A DNA stretch of 64,000 bases from assembly GCA_963828415.1 (NCBI GenBank), contig CAWHEI010000003.1, positions 310,001-374,000 of the forward strand. Reading direction: 5' to 3'. This DNA is from Sva-07 sp963828415 (lineage in GTDB: Bacteria > Actinomycetota > Acidimicrobiia > Acidimicrobiales > Ilumatobacteraceae). Numbering within the stretch: the first letter of the stretch is position 1; each line of letters begins with the position of its first letter. This document shows positions 49,367-57,211 of the stretch, piece after piece. The notes beneath the pieces were generated by a model. The model saw nothing but the letters and a program-made list of their open reading frames with translations. It ran no database searches and was not told where the DNA came from. The translations under genes and the position numbers were made by a program.

Positions 49367-50445
49367 GCACTCCGACGAGCGTCGCCGGACGACACTCTCT
49401 GGCCAGCGAGAGGTTCCTGGCCGCCGGGGCGGCCGCTACCGTTCCCACCTCGATGGATGCGGTACCCGACCAGTCTCTGCCGGCGTTGTCGGTGAGCGAC
49501 GTCACACGGCGCATCGCCGGGCGCGATGTCGTCGATGGCGTGTCGTTCGACGTCGCCGATGGAGAGCTCGTCGCGATCGTGGGGCCGAGCGGGTGCGGCA
49601 AGTCGTCGTTGCTGCGAGCGATCGCCGGTCTCGATCCCGTCGTCAGCGGTCGGGTGGTCCTCGACGGCACCGACGTCTCGGCGCTCCCGCCCGAGAAGCG
49701 CCGCATCGGCCTCGTGTTCCAGGACCACGCGCTGTTCCCGCATCGCCGCGTCGATCAGAACATCGCCTTCGGTCTCACGCACCTCGACCGCGCCGGCCGT
49801 GCGCGCCGCGTCGACGAACTGCTCGAACTCGTGCGACTTCCCGGAGTGGGCAAGCGGTACCCCCACGAGTTGTCCGGCGGCGAGCAGCAGCGCATCGCTC
49901 TGGCGAGGGCGCTTGCCCCCGACCCCGCGGTCGTGCTGCTCGACGAGCCGTTCGCGAGCCTCGACCCGTCGCTACGCGACGATGTGCGCACCGACGTGAT
50001 CGAGGCGCTCCGGCTGCGCAATGCCGCCGCGGTGCTCGTCACGCACGACCGCGAGGAGGCGTTGGCGCTCGGCGACCGGGTTGCGGTGATGTCGGCAGGT
50101 CGGATGCTGCAGATCGATCGGCCCGACGAGGTGTACGAACGTCCGAGCGACCGTTTCGTCGCAACCTTCCTCGGTGAGGCGTCGTTCCTCGCCGACCCTG
50201 ACGACCCAGGCCTGATGATGATGGTTCGCCCGCACGACCTCTCGATCCTGGTGGACGGCGGAAACGACCAGGTGACCGCTCGCCGCTACCTCGGTGCTGC
50301 GTGGCGCTATTGCGTTCGGCGCGCCGACGGCACCGACGTCGACGTCGACCTGCCCGGAGGTCCGGGCTCCGTGCCGCTGCGTGTGGGCGACGCCTGCACG
50401 GTCGTGGTCGACCCAGGACACCCGTTGCATCGCCTTCCGGCCTGA
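49363..50445 (+). CDS. fbpC: Fe3+ ABC transporter ATP-binding protein (FbpC type)
   Basis: 360 aa, coupled (ATGA) to the permease. Walker A GPSGCGKSSL, Q-loop VFQDHALFPHR, signature LSGGEQQRIA, Walker B VVLLDEPFASLD, switch VTHDREE. A TOBE-like C-terminus follows (MMVRPHDLSILVDGG). The first about 40 residues are poorly conserved, and an ATG at 49453 would start just before the ABC domain. It energises Fe3+ import. Confidence 0.92.
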   Translation: MSTPTSVAGRHSLASERFLAAGAAATVPTSMDAVPDQSLPALSVSDVTRRIAGRDVVDGVSFDVADGELVAIVGPSGCGKSSLLRAIAGLDPVVSGRVVLDGTDVSALPPEKRRIGLVFQDHALFPHRRVDQNIAFGLTHLDRAGRARRVDELLELVRLPGVGKRYPHELSGGEQQRIALARALAPDPAVVLLDEPFASLDPSLRDDVRTDVIEALRLRNAAAVLVTHDREEALALGDRVAVMSAGRMLQIDRPDEVYERPSDRFVATFLGEASFLADPDDPGLMMMVRPHDLSILVDGGNDQVTARRYLGAAWRYCVRRADGTDVDVDLPGGPGSVPLRVGDACTVVVDPGHPLHRLPA

Positions 50446-50472
50446 CCGACCGACCCGTCTACGGTTCCGCGG

Positions 50473-51336
50473 ATGGAACTGCAGAATCGAGTCGTTGTCG
50501 TCACCGGAGCCGGATCGGGGATCGGTGAAGCCATCGCCCGCGCCGCACACGCAGCGGGTGCCCGCCACGTGGTCGTCGCCGACCTGCACGGTGCCGAGGC
50601 CGAACGTGTCGCCTTCGACATCGGCGGCACCGCAGTGGCCATCGACGTGCGCGACGAGTCGGCGATCATTGCGATGGTCGAGTCGACCCTCGACGCGCAC
50701 GGCCCGATCGACCTGTTCGTGTCGAACGCCGGCTTCGTCACGGCCGCCGGTGTCGAGGATTCGAACGAGGCAATCCAGACGATGTGGGAAGTGCACTGCA
50801 TGGCCCACATCTATGCCGCTCGGGCCGTGCTGCCGTCGATGATCGCCCGCGGCGAGGGCTACATCCTGAGCACGGCATCGGCCGCCGGCCTGCTGACGCA
50901 GATCGGTTCGATGGCGTACTCGATGACGAAGGCCGCGGCGATCTCGCTGGCCGAGTGGCTGTCGATCAGCCATCACCACCAGGGGATCCGCTTCTCGGTG
51001 TTGTGCCCGCAGGCGGTGGCGACCAACATCGTCGCCAACAGCCCGCAGAACACGATGGCGGTGCAGGCCGGCGGCGACGACAAGGGGTTCGAGGGTGGCG
51101 TCGCGAGCGGCGACGGCGTGCTCGACCCCGCCGATGTCGCACAGTTGTGCCTGGAAGCGATCCGCGACGAGCAGTTCCTGATCCTCCCCCACCCCGAGGT
51201 GGCCACCTACGTCGAGCGCAAGGCGACCGATCGCGACCGCTGGCTCGCCGGCATGCGTCGCTTCCAGTCGGCCCTCCACCCCGACGGCAACCTCCCCGGC
51301 AACGCGATTACATCAGGGGTCAGACCCGCGATGTAA
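50473..51336 (+). CDS. Short-chain dehydrogenase/reductase with repeat-derived C-terminus
   Basis: 287 aa. VVVVTGAGSGIGEAIA cofactor loop, FVSNAGFVT (NAG), catalytic Ser in LSTASAAGL and YSMTKAA. FQSALHPDGNLPGN is the likely original end; the last residues AITSGVRPAM and the TAA stop are encoded by the repeat unit 51306-51338. A TACGGT box at 50460-50465 is 7 nt before the ATG. Substrate unknown; the following gene is a beta-oxidation enzyme. Confidence 0.88.
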   Translation: MELQNRVVVVTGAGSGIGEAIARAAHAAGARHVVVADLHGAEAERVAFDIGGTAVAIDVRDESAIIAMVESTLDAHGPIDLFVSNAGFVTAAGVEDSNEAIQTMWEVHCMAHIYAARAVLPSMIARGEGYILSTASAAGLLTQIGSMAYSMTKAAAISLAEWLSISHHHQGIRFSVLCPQAVATNIVANSPQNTMAVQAGGDDKGFEGGVASGDGVLDPADVAQLCLEAIRDEQFLILPHPEVATYVERKATDRDRWLAGMRRFQSALHPDGNLPGNAITSGVRPAM

Positions 51337-51389
51337 TCGCCTGCGTTGTCGCCCCGGATTACATCGCGGGTCTGACCCCTGATGTAATC
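51306..51389. repeat. Paired GGGTCAGACCC element, inverted copies (copy 2)
   Basis: Two 33-bp units identical to those at 41504-41575 but in inverted orientation and 18 nt apart (51306-51338 and 51357-51389). The first unit codes the last nine residues and stop of the SDR gene; the second ends 31 nt before the next start codon. Confidence 0.9.
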
Positions 51390-51419
51390 GCAGGCGGGGC
51401 GGGGTGCTTGACTGACGGC

Positions 51420-53528
51420 ATGACTGCGATCTCCGAATCCGTCCGCCTCGAAACCGTTGCCGCCGAGGTCGGCGACATCGCCCTGGTGATCGTCGACAAC
51501 CCGCCGGTCAATGCGCTCAGTTGGCACGTGCGCCAGGGCCTGTACGACGGGATCAACCAAGCGGTCGAAGGTGGCGCCAAGGCCGTCGTCGTGATCTGCG
51601 ACGGCCGCACGTTCATCGCCGGCGCCGACATCAGCGAGTTCGGCGGCAACGTCCCACAGGCAGCAGGCCTCCACGAGGTGCAGGCGGCGATGGAGAACGC
51701 AGCCGTGCCGGTGATCGCCGCCATCCACGGAACGGCGCTCGGCGGCGGGCTCGAAGTGGCCCTGTGTGCGCACTACCGCGTCGCCGTCGACTCGGCAAAG
51801 TTCGGACTCCCCGAAGTGAACCTCGGTCTGCTGCCCGGCGCCGGTGGCACGCAGCGCCTCCCTCGCCTCGTCGGCGTGCCCAAAGCGCTCGAGATGATGA
51901 CGTCGGGTCGCCACATCGGCACCGGCGAAGCGCTCGAAGCGGGTCTGATCGACGACGTCACCTCAGGCGGTCCTGCCGAGCTGCGCGACGCCGCGATCGC
52001 GTTCGCCAGCAAGGCCGTCGCCGAGAACCTGCCGCTCGCACGCGTCCGCGACCGCGACGAGAAGGTGCTCGACGCCCGCGGCAACGACCAACTCTTCGCC
52101 GACTTCCGAGCCTCGATCGCCCGCAAGACCCGCGGCTTCCTCGCCCCCGAGTACAACATCCGGTGCATCGAGGCCGCCGCGAACCTGCCGTTCGATGAGG
52201 GGCTCAAGGCCGAGGGCAAGCTCTTCATGGAGCTGATGACCGGACCACAGTCGAGCGCGCAGCGCTACGCCTTCTTCGCCGAGCGCGCCGCCAACAAGAT
52301 CCCCGACATCGCCAAGGACACCCCGCTGATCGACGTCAAGAAGTGCGGCGTGCTCGGTGCCGGCACGATGGGTGGCGGCATTGCGATGAACTTCGCGAAC
52401 GTCGGCATCGCCGTGACCATCGTCGAACGCGACCAGGCTGCACTCGATCGCGGCCTCGGCGTCGTGCGTAAGAACTACGAGCGATCGGCGTCGCGCGGTT
52501 CGATCCCGGCCGAGGCCGTCGAGCAGCGCATGGCACTGATCACCGGATCGACCGACAAGGCCGACTTCGCCGACTGCGACATGGTGATCGAGGCCGTGTT
52601 CGAGGACATGGATCTGAAGAAGTCGATCTTCAAAGAACTCGACGCGATCTGCAAGCCGGGCGCCGTGCTGGCGTCAAACACCTCGGCGCTCGACATCAAT
52701 GAGATCGCGTCGGTCACCTCGCGGCCCGAGAGCGTGATCGGCATGCACTTCTTCTCCCCCGCCAACGTGATGAAGCTGCTCGAGAACGTGCGCGGCGACA
52801 AGTCGTCCGACAGCGTCGTTGCGACGACGATGGCGATCGGCAAGCAGATCGGCAAGGTGCCGGTCATGGTCGGCGTCTGCCGCGGATTCGTCGGCAACCG
52901 CATGCTGTTCATGCGCGGCGCTGAGGCCGAGCGAATGATCCTCGAAGGAGCGACGCCCGCACAGGTCGACAACGTGCTCTACGAGTTCGGCTTCCCGATG
53001 GGACCGTTCGCGATGAGCGACCTCGCCGGCCTCGACATCGGTTGGAAGGAGGAGACCTCGTCGAGCTCCACCATCCGTGAGGTGCTGTGCGAGAACGGGC
53101 GCCGCGGCCAGAAGAACGGTCGGGGCTACTACACCTACGACCCCGACACCCGGGCGTCGACACCGGATCCCGAGGTCGTCGAGCTGATCAAGAACTTCGC
53201 CGTCGGCAAGGGCATCGAACAGCGCGAGGTCACCGACCAGGAGGTGCTGGAGCGCCTCCTGTACCCGATGGTCAACGAGGGAGCGAAGATCCTCGATGAG
53301 GGCATCGCCATCCGCGGCAGCGACATCGACGTGGTGTGGGTCAACGGCTACGGCTGGCCCGTCTACCGGGGCGGCCCGATGTACTGGGCCGATCAGGTCG
53401 GCCTCGCCGAGATCGTCGGCAAGATCAAGCACTACAGCGACACGCTCGGCGGCAACCACTGGAACCTGTCGCCGCTGCTCGAGCGCCTCGCCGCGGAAGG
53501 TGGCGCCCTCCACCAGTTCTCCAACTGA
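51420..53528 (+). CDS. Enoyl-CoA hydratase / 3-hydroxyacyl-CoA dehydrogenase fusion (FadJ/FadB-like)
   Basis: 702 aa. Residues 1-190 are a crotonase domain (FIAGADISEFGG oxyanion hole, GTALGGGLEVALCAHYR, catalytic Glu in GLPEVNLGLLPGAGGTQRL). Residues from about 300 are the NAD-binding HCDH domain (CGVLGAGTMGGGIAMNFANVGI, catalytic His in GMHFFSPANVMKLLE, CRGFVGNRML), and the C-terminal HCDH repeats follow. It carries out the second and third steps of beta-oxidation. No thiolase lies next to it. The ATG at 51420 follows the paired repeat by 31 nt; the stop is directly followed by the second MITE-like element. Confidence 0.95.
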   Translation: MTAISESVRLETVAAEVGDIALVIVDNPPVNALSWHVRQGLYDGINQAVEGGAKAVVVICDGRTFIAGADISEFGGNVPQAAGLHEVQAAMENAAVPVIAAIHGTALGGGLEVALCAHYRVAVDSAKFGLPEVNLGLLPGAGGTQRLPRLVGVPKALEMMTSGRHIGTGEALEAGLIDDVTSGGPAELRDAAIAFASKAVAENLPLARVRDRDEKVLDARGNDQLFADFRASIARKTRGFLAPEYNIRCIEAAANLPFDEGLKAEGKLFMELMTGPQSSAQRYAFFAERAANKIPDIAKDTPLIDVKKCGVLGAGTMGGGIAMNFANVGIAVTIVERDQAALDRGLGVVRKNYERSASRGSIPAEAVEQRMALITGSTDKADFADCDMVIEAVFEDMDLKKSIFKELDAICKPGAVLASNTSALDINEIASVTSRPESVIGMHFFSPANVMKLLENVRGDKSSDSVVATTMAIGKQIGKVPVMVGVCRGFVGNRMLFMRGAEAERMILEGATPAQVDNVLYEFGFPMGPFAMSDLAGLDIGWKEETSSSSTIREVLCENGRRGQKNGRGYYTYDPDTRASTPDPEVVELIKNFAVGKGIEQREVTDQEVLERLLYPMVNEGAKILDEGIAIRGSDIDVVWVNGYGWPVYRGGPMYWADQVGLAEIVGKIKHYSDTLGGNHWNLSPLLERLAAEGGALHQFSN

Positions 53529-53704
53529 CGTACACGATGTGCCTCTGGGCTCAGCGGATTGGGCGCCAGGTGCTGTGTTGGAAGATGAGGGTTGTGATGA
53601 GCGAAACCGCCGTATCCGGTCGCTTCGCACATCGGTGGGAGACGCAGCTCGCGACACGCCAGCGGTACCCGATCCACTGACGGCACTGGCACATCGTGTA
53701 CGTC
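53527..53704. mobile_element. MITE-like composite element (copy 2)
   Basis: 178 bp with inverted ends GACGTACACGATGTGCC and GGCACATCGTGTACGTC. The interior matches the element at 19095-19331 but has only one 61-bp-type unit (GATGAGC...CACATC around AAACCGCCGTATCCGGTC, at about 53598-53635). The left end overlaps the stop codon of the preceding gene; the right end is 9 nt before the -10 box of the response regulator. No coding capacity. Confidence 0.82.
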
Positions 53705-53724
53705 GGGTCTGGGATACTTGATCG

Positions 53725-54387
53725 GTGATCACGGTGGTCGTCGTCGATGATGATCTCCTCATTCGTGAGGGTGTCGCAGCGGTGCTGTCGACCGAGCCGG
53801 GAATCGATGTCGTCGCCCGTTACGGCGGCCCCACCGAGGTGATCGAGCACGTCAGACGATCGTCGGTCGATCTGGTCGTCAGCGACATCCGGATGCCACC
53901 GACGCACACCGATGAGGGCGTCCGTCTCGCCTCCGATCTCCGATCCGCCGCGCCCGAGACGGGCGTCATCGTGCTGAGCCAGTATCTGGATGCTCGGTAC
54001 GCACTCGAACTGCTCGACGGCGGCGACGCCCGTCGCGGCTACCTGCTCAAGGAGCACATCGGCGATCGGGAACGCCTGGTCGACGTCGTGCAGACCGTCG
54101 CCGGCGGCGGCTCATGGATCGACCCGAGCGTTGTCGATGCGCTCATGCACACGCCGGTCGCCGACGGTCTCGCGAAGCTCACCGGGCGGGAGATCGAGGT
54201 CCTCGCAGAGCTCGCCGCCGGGAGGTCGAACTCGGCGATCGCGGGGGCACTCTTCCTGTCCGAACGTTCGGTCGAGAAGCACGTTGCGTCGATCATGATG
54301 AAGCTCGACATCTTCGACGACGGTGCCACCAACCGTCGGGTCTCGGCTGCATTGTCGTACCTCAGTGGGCGATCGGCACCACGATGA
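53725..54387 (+). CDS. NarL/LuxR-family response regulator
   Basis: 220 aa with a GTG start. Receiver domain: VVVVDDDLLIRE acidic pair, phospho-acceptor Asp in LVVSDIRMP, IVLSQY and the conserved Lys in YLLKEH. C-terminal LuxR helix-turn-helix LTGREIEVLAELAAGRSNSA. A GATACT box at 53713-53718 is 6 nt before the GTG, consistent with a leaderless mRNA. It heads a four-gene cluster of two regulators and two kinase-like proteins and overlaps the kinase gene by ATGA. Confidence 0.93.
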   Translation: MITVVVVDDDLLIREGVAAVLSTEPGIDVVARYGGPTEVIEHVRRSSVDLVVSDIRMPPTHTDEGVRLASDLRSAAPETGVIVLSQYLDARYALELLDGGDARRGYLLKEHIGDRERLVDVVQTVAGGGSWIDPSVVDALMHTPVADGLAKLTGREIEVLAELAAGRSNSAIAGALFLSERSVEKHVASIMMKLDIFDDGATNRRVSAALSYLSGRSAPR

Positions 54388-55604
54388 CGATCGAAACGGC
54401 GCCACTCGACGCGATGAGGCACAGGCCGACACCGTCGGAAGCGAGGTTGCACCGGTTCCTCGACGTGCTCCTGTGGGTCCAGTACGTCGTCATCGTCCCG
54501 TTCGCAGCCGTCTTCATCGCGATCGCTCAGGCTCCGATGGCCGCCATCATGATGGCCACGATCGCGATCTTCATCGCAAGCGTGATCTGGGCGCGCCGTC
54601 TCGCGGCGGCCGGCGATCCGACAAGCGCAGTGATCGTGGTCGCAATCGGCTACGTGCCGCCTGCCGTGGCGACCGCACTCGTCGGCGCGTACGCGCTCCC
54701 CGTGCTCGCCGTGGCGACCGTGATCCCGGCGACACTCGCCGTTCCGTTCCTCCCCCGGAGATCCACCGGTGTGCTGCTCGCCACGACAGTGGCGTTCTCG
54801 GCGCTCGTGGCCGCCACCAATGTGTTGGCACCCGACGACCTGGTCGTGCTCCCCGACTGGTTCGAGACCCTGAACGTCCTGATCGGTCCGTCGATCGCAT
54901 GTGCACTCGTCATGCAACTCGCCTGGCAGAACCACGTCGGCCTCGGAGAGCTGCAGGACGACCTGCGCCGATCGCGCCTGGCGGTGGTGCAGACCACCGA
55001 CGCCGAGCGGCGGCGGGCCGAACGTGATCTGCACGACGGCGCGCAGCAGCGCCTGCACTCGGCCGTGATCCAGCTCGCGCTTGCCCGTCGCCTGCTCGTC
55101 GTCGACCTCGAGGCGGCTCGCGACGTCCTCGATCACGCCGACGCCGAGATCGCGGCAACCGGTGCTGAACTCGACCGTCTCGTGCGCGGACTGCTCCCGG
55201 TTGTGCTCGTCGAGCGCGGATTGCGCGGCGCTCTCGACGACCTTGCAGCCCGAGCACCCATTCCGGTGGTGATCCGAGTCGATCTCAGCGAGCCACTGCC
55301 ATCCGACGTCGAGTCGGCGATCTGGTTCTGCTGCAGCGAGGCGGTGCAGAACGCCACCAAACACGCCGGCCCCGATGCAGGTGTCACCGTCGAGATCGAG
55401 CGGTCCAGCCGCCGCGTCCGATTCGTGATCAGCGACGACGGGGCAGGCTTCGACCGAGGCAATGACAAGGGTCAGGGTCTGGACAACATGACGACGCGGA
55501 TGACGTCGATCGGAGGACGCCTCACGGTCGAGAGTTCACCGGACCACGGCACGACCGTGACCGGCGAACTCGCCCTCGACGCGCTCCGTCGGGACGGGTG
55601 GTAG
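54384..55604 (+). CDS. NarL-type sensor histidine kinase
   Basis: 406 aa. Residues 25-180 hold five to six membrane helices with short loops, so it senses at or inside the membrane. The H-box is intact: AERDLHDGAQQRLH with His217. The HATPase_c domain has EAVQNATKHAG (N box), DDGAGFD (G1) and GQGLDNM (G2). It is the probable partner of the regulator encoded just upstream (ATGA overlap). Its signal is unknown. Confidence 0.92.
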   Translation: MTIETAPLDAMRHRPTPSEARLHRFLDVLLWVQYVVIVPFAAVFIAIAQAPMAAIMMATIAIFIASVIWARRLAAAGDPTSAVIVVAIGYVPPAVATALVGAYALPVLAVATVIPATLAVPFLPRRSTGVLLATTVAFSALVAATNVLAPDDLVVLPDWFETLNVLIGPSIACALVMQLAWQNHVGLGELQDDLRRSRLAVVQTTDAERRRAERDLHDGAQQRLHSAVIQLALARRLLVVDLEAARDVLDHADAEIAATGAELDRLVRGLLPVVLVERGLRGALDDLAARAPIPVVIRVDLSEPLPSDVESAIWFCCSEAVQNATKHAGPDAGVTVEIERSSRRVRFVISDDGAGFDRGNDKGQGLDNMTTRMTSIGGRLTVESSPDHGTTVTGELALDALRRDGW

Positions 55605-55609
55605 CACCC

Positions 55610-56017
55610 ATGACACAACCGCCCAGGGGGCGTCACGATGATCGGGTGCTGCGCGTTCTCGTCGTCGACGACCAGGGTTCGTTCCGCGAGACGATGGCCC
55701 TCGTCTTCCGCTACTCCGACGGGATCGAACTCACCGCGGCGGCCGACAGCGGAGAACAGGCGATCCGGCTGGTCGAGCAGGGTCTCGACATCGACCTCGC
55801 GTTGATCGACGTCAACCTCGGAGGTCTCGACGGCGTGGCGACCGCCGACCGGTTACACGACTTCGACGTCACGACGGTGCTCACGTCGACCTACGACCTC
55901 AGTGAACTGCCCGTCGCCGTGAGCGGCAGTTCGTCTCCCTACGTCCCCAAACGCGACATCGACCCGACACACCTCGTGGAACTCTGGGAGCGCGGTCATC
56001 AACAACCTGGCGCCTGA
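55610..56017 (+). CDS. Stand-alone receiver-domain response regulator
   Basis: 135 aa from the ATG at 55610 (GTG at 55598 possible). Receiver with VLVVDDQGSFRE, phospho-acceptor Asp in ALIDVNLGGLDG, Thr in VLTSTYD and Lys in YVPKRD. There is no output domain, so it works by protein contact or as a phosphate sink. Lies between two kinase genes, 7-8 nt from each. Confidence 0.87.
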   Translation: MTQPPRGRHDDRVLRVLVVDDQGSFRETMALVFRYSDGIELTAAADSGEQAIRLVEQGLDIDLALIDVNLGGLDGVATADRLHDFDVTTVLTSTYDLSELPVAVSGSSSPYVPKRDIDPTHLVELWERGHQQPGA

Positions 56018-56024
56018 CGCATCG

Positions 56025-57194
56025 TTGCAGCAGAGGTCGCCACGCGTCGACGCTCGACTCGACCGCGTGCTGATGGCAAACATCGCGTTGGAGCTCACGG
56101 TCGCCGCCACGGTGCTCGTGGTGTGGCTGCTCGCGGTGCCATCGCCCTGGGTGCTGCTGATCGTGGGCGCCGTGGTCACGTACGCGGGGTGCGTGTGGTG
56201 GGCGTGGCGGCTCAACCGTGCGGGACGGGTGACCGCTGCAGTCGTGTGGGCTGCGGTCGGATACCTTCCGGTCGGGGTGACCAACGCCATCGTGGCACCG
56301 TTCTCCCTGCCACTGCTCGTGCTCGCCGCACTCATTCCCGGCTTCGTGTCGGTGTCGTACCTGTCTCGCCGCGCGATGGCCGCGATGACGACCGCCTGCT
56401 TCGTTGCCACCCTGGCGTTCGCGGCGTTGGCGGTGTTGTCGCCTGTGACCACCACCGAGGACGAGATGTCGCCGACGATGCGCGACGCGATCGTCGTGCT
56501 CGGCATCCCACCGATCGCGGCCCTGCTCGTCTTCATCGTCTGGCAGAGCCACCTGGAGATGAGCGAGCGCGCCGCCCAGCTCGCACGGTCCCGCCAACGA
56601 CTCCTGGAGGCTGCCATCACCGGCCGCGAACGACTCGATCGACGCCTCAGTGGACGGGTGCGCGAGCAACTGGCCGAGGCCCACAGACGTCTCGACGGCG
56701 CGGCGACCGACAGCGACCTGGCGGCAGCGGTGGCCACGTTGACGTCGGCGATCGACGAGTTGCGAGCGGTCGCACGCGGCCTGGTCCCCAACGACCTGTC
56801 GAACGAGGGACTCGAGGGCGCATTGCGGACCGTGGCCGCCGAGATCGGCGTCGATGCCGAGGTGTCGATCGTCGGTTCCGTCAGTGACGGGACCACTCAT
56901 GACGGGGCAGCGCTGTCGGTCTTCGCATGCTGTGTCGAGGCGATCGAGAACATCGCCGTGCACGCCGGTCCGGACGCGACCGCAACGGTCGTGGTCGAGA
57001 CGACGGCCACGAGCGCTCGCTTCGCCGTCTCCGACACCGGCGTCGGATTCGACCCGGATGCCGTGCCGTGGGGCTCAGGGTTGCTGTCGATCTCCGACCG
57101 GATCCTGGCGCTGGGAGGACGAGTCGAGGTGTCGTCTTCCCCCGGCGCCGGTACCACGGTCAGCGGCGAGATCCCGCTCAATGCTCGCAGCTGA
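56025..57194 (+). CDS. Degenerate histidine-kinase-like membrane protein (no phospho-His)
   Basis: 389 aa from the TTG at 56025; GTG 56067 is an alternative. Overall layout parallels the kinase at 54384: about six membrane helices then a dimerisation helix and HATPase_c. At the H-box position the sequence is ERLDRRLSGRVREQL, so His is replaced by Ser209 and Asp by Gly. The ATP-binding half is intact (EAIENIAVHAG, SDTGVGFD, GSGLLSI). It may bind ATP and regulate the true kinase by hetero-oligomerisation. Convergent with the surface-protein operon, 17 nt between stops. Confidence 0.84.
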   Translation: MQQRSPRVDARLDRVLMANIALELTVAATVLVVWLLAVPSPWVLLIVGAVVTYAGCVWWAWRLNRAGRVTAAVVWAAVGYLPVGVTNAIVAPFSLPLLVLAALIPGFVSVSYLSRRAMAAMTTACFVATLAFAALAVLSPVTTTEDEMSPTMRDAIVVLGIPPIAALLVFIVWQSHLEMSERAAQLARSRQRLLEAAITGRERLDRRLSGRVREQLAEAHRRLDGAATDSDLAAAVATLTSAIDELRAVARGLVPNDLSNEGLEGALRTVAAEIGVDAEVSIVGSVSDGTTHDGAALSVFACCVEAIENIAVHAGPDATATVVVETTATSARFAVSDTGVGFDPDAVPWGSGLLSISDRILALGGRVEVSSSPGAGTTVSGEIPLNARS

Positions 57195-57211
57195 CGCTCC
57201 GCTGAGGTCGT

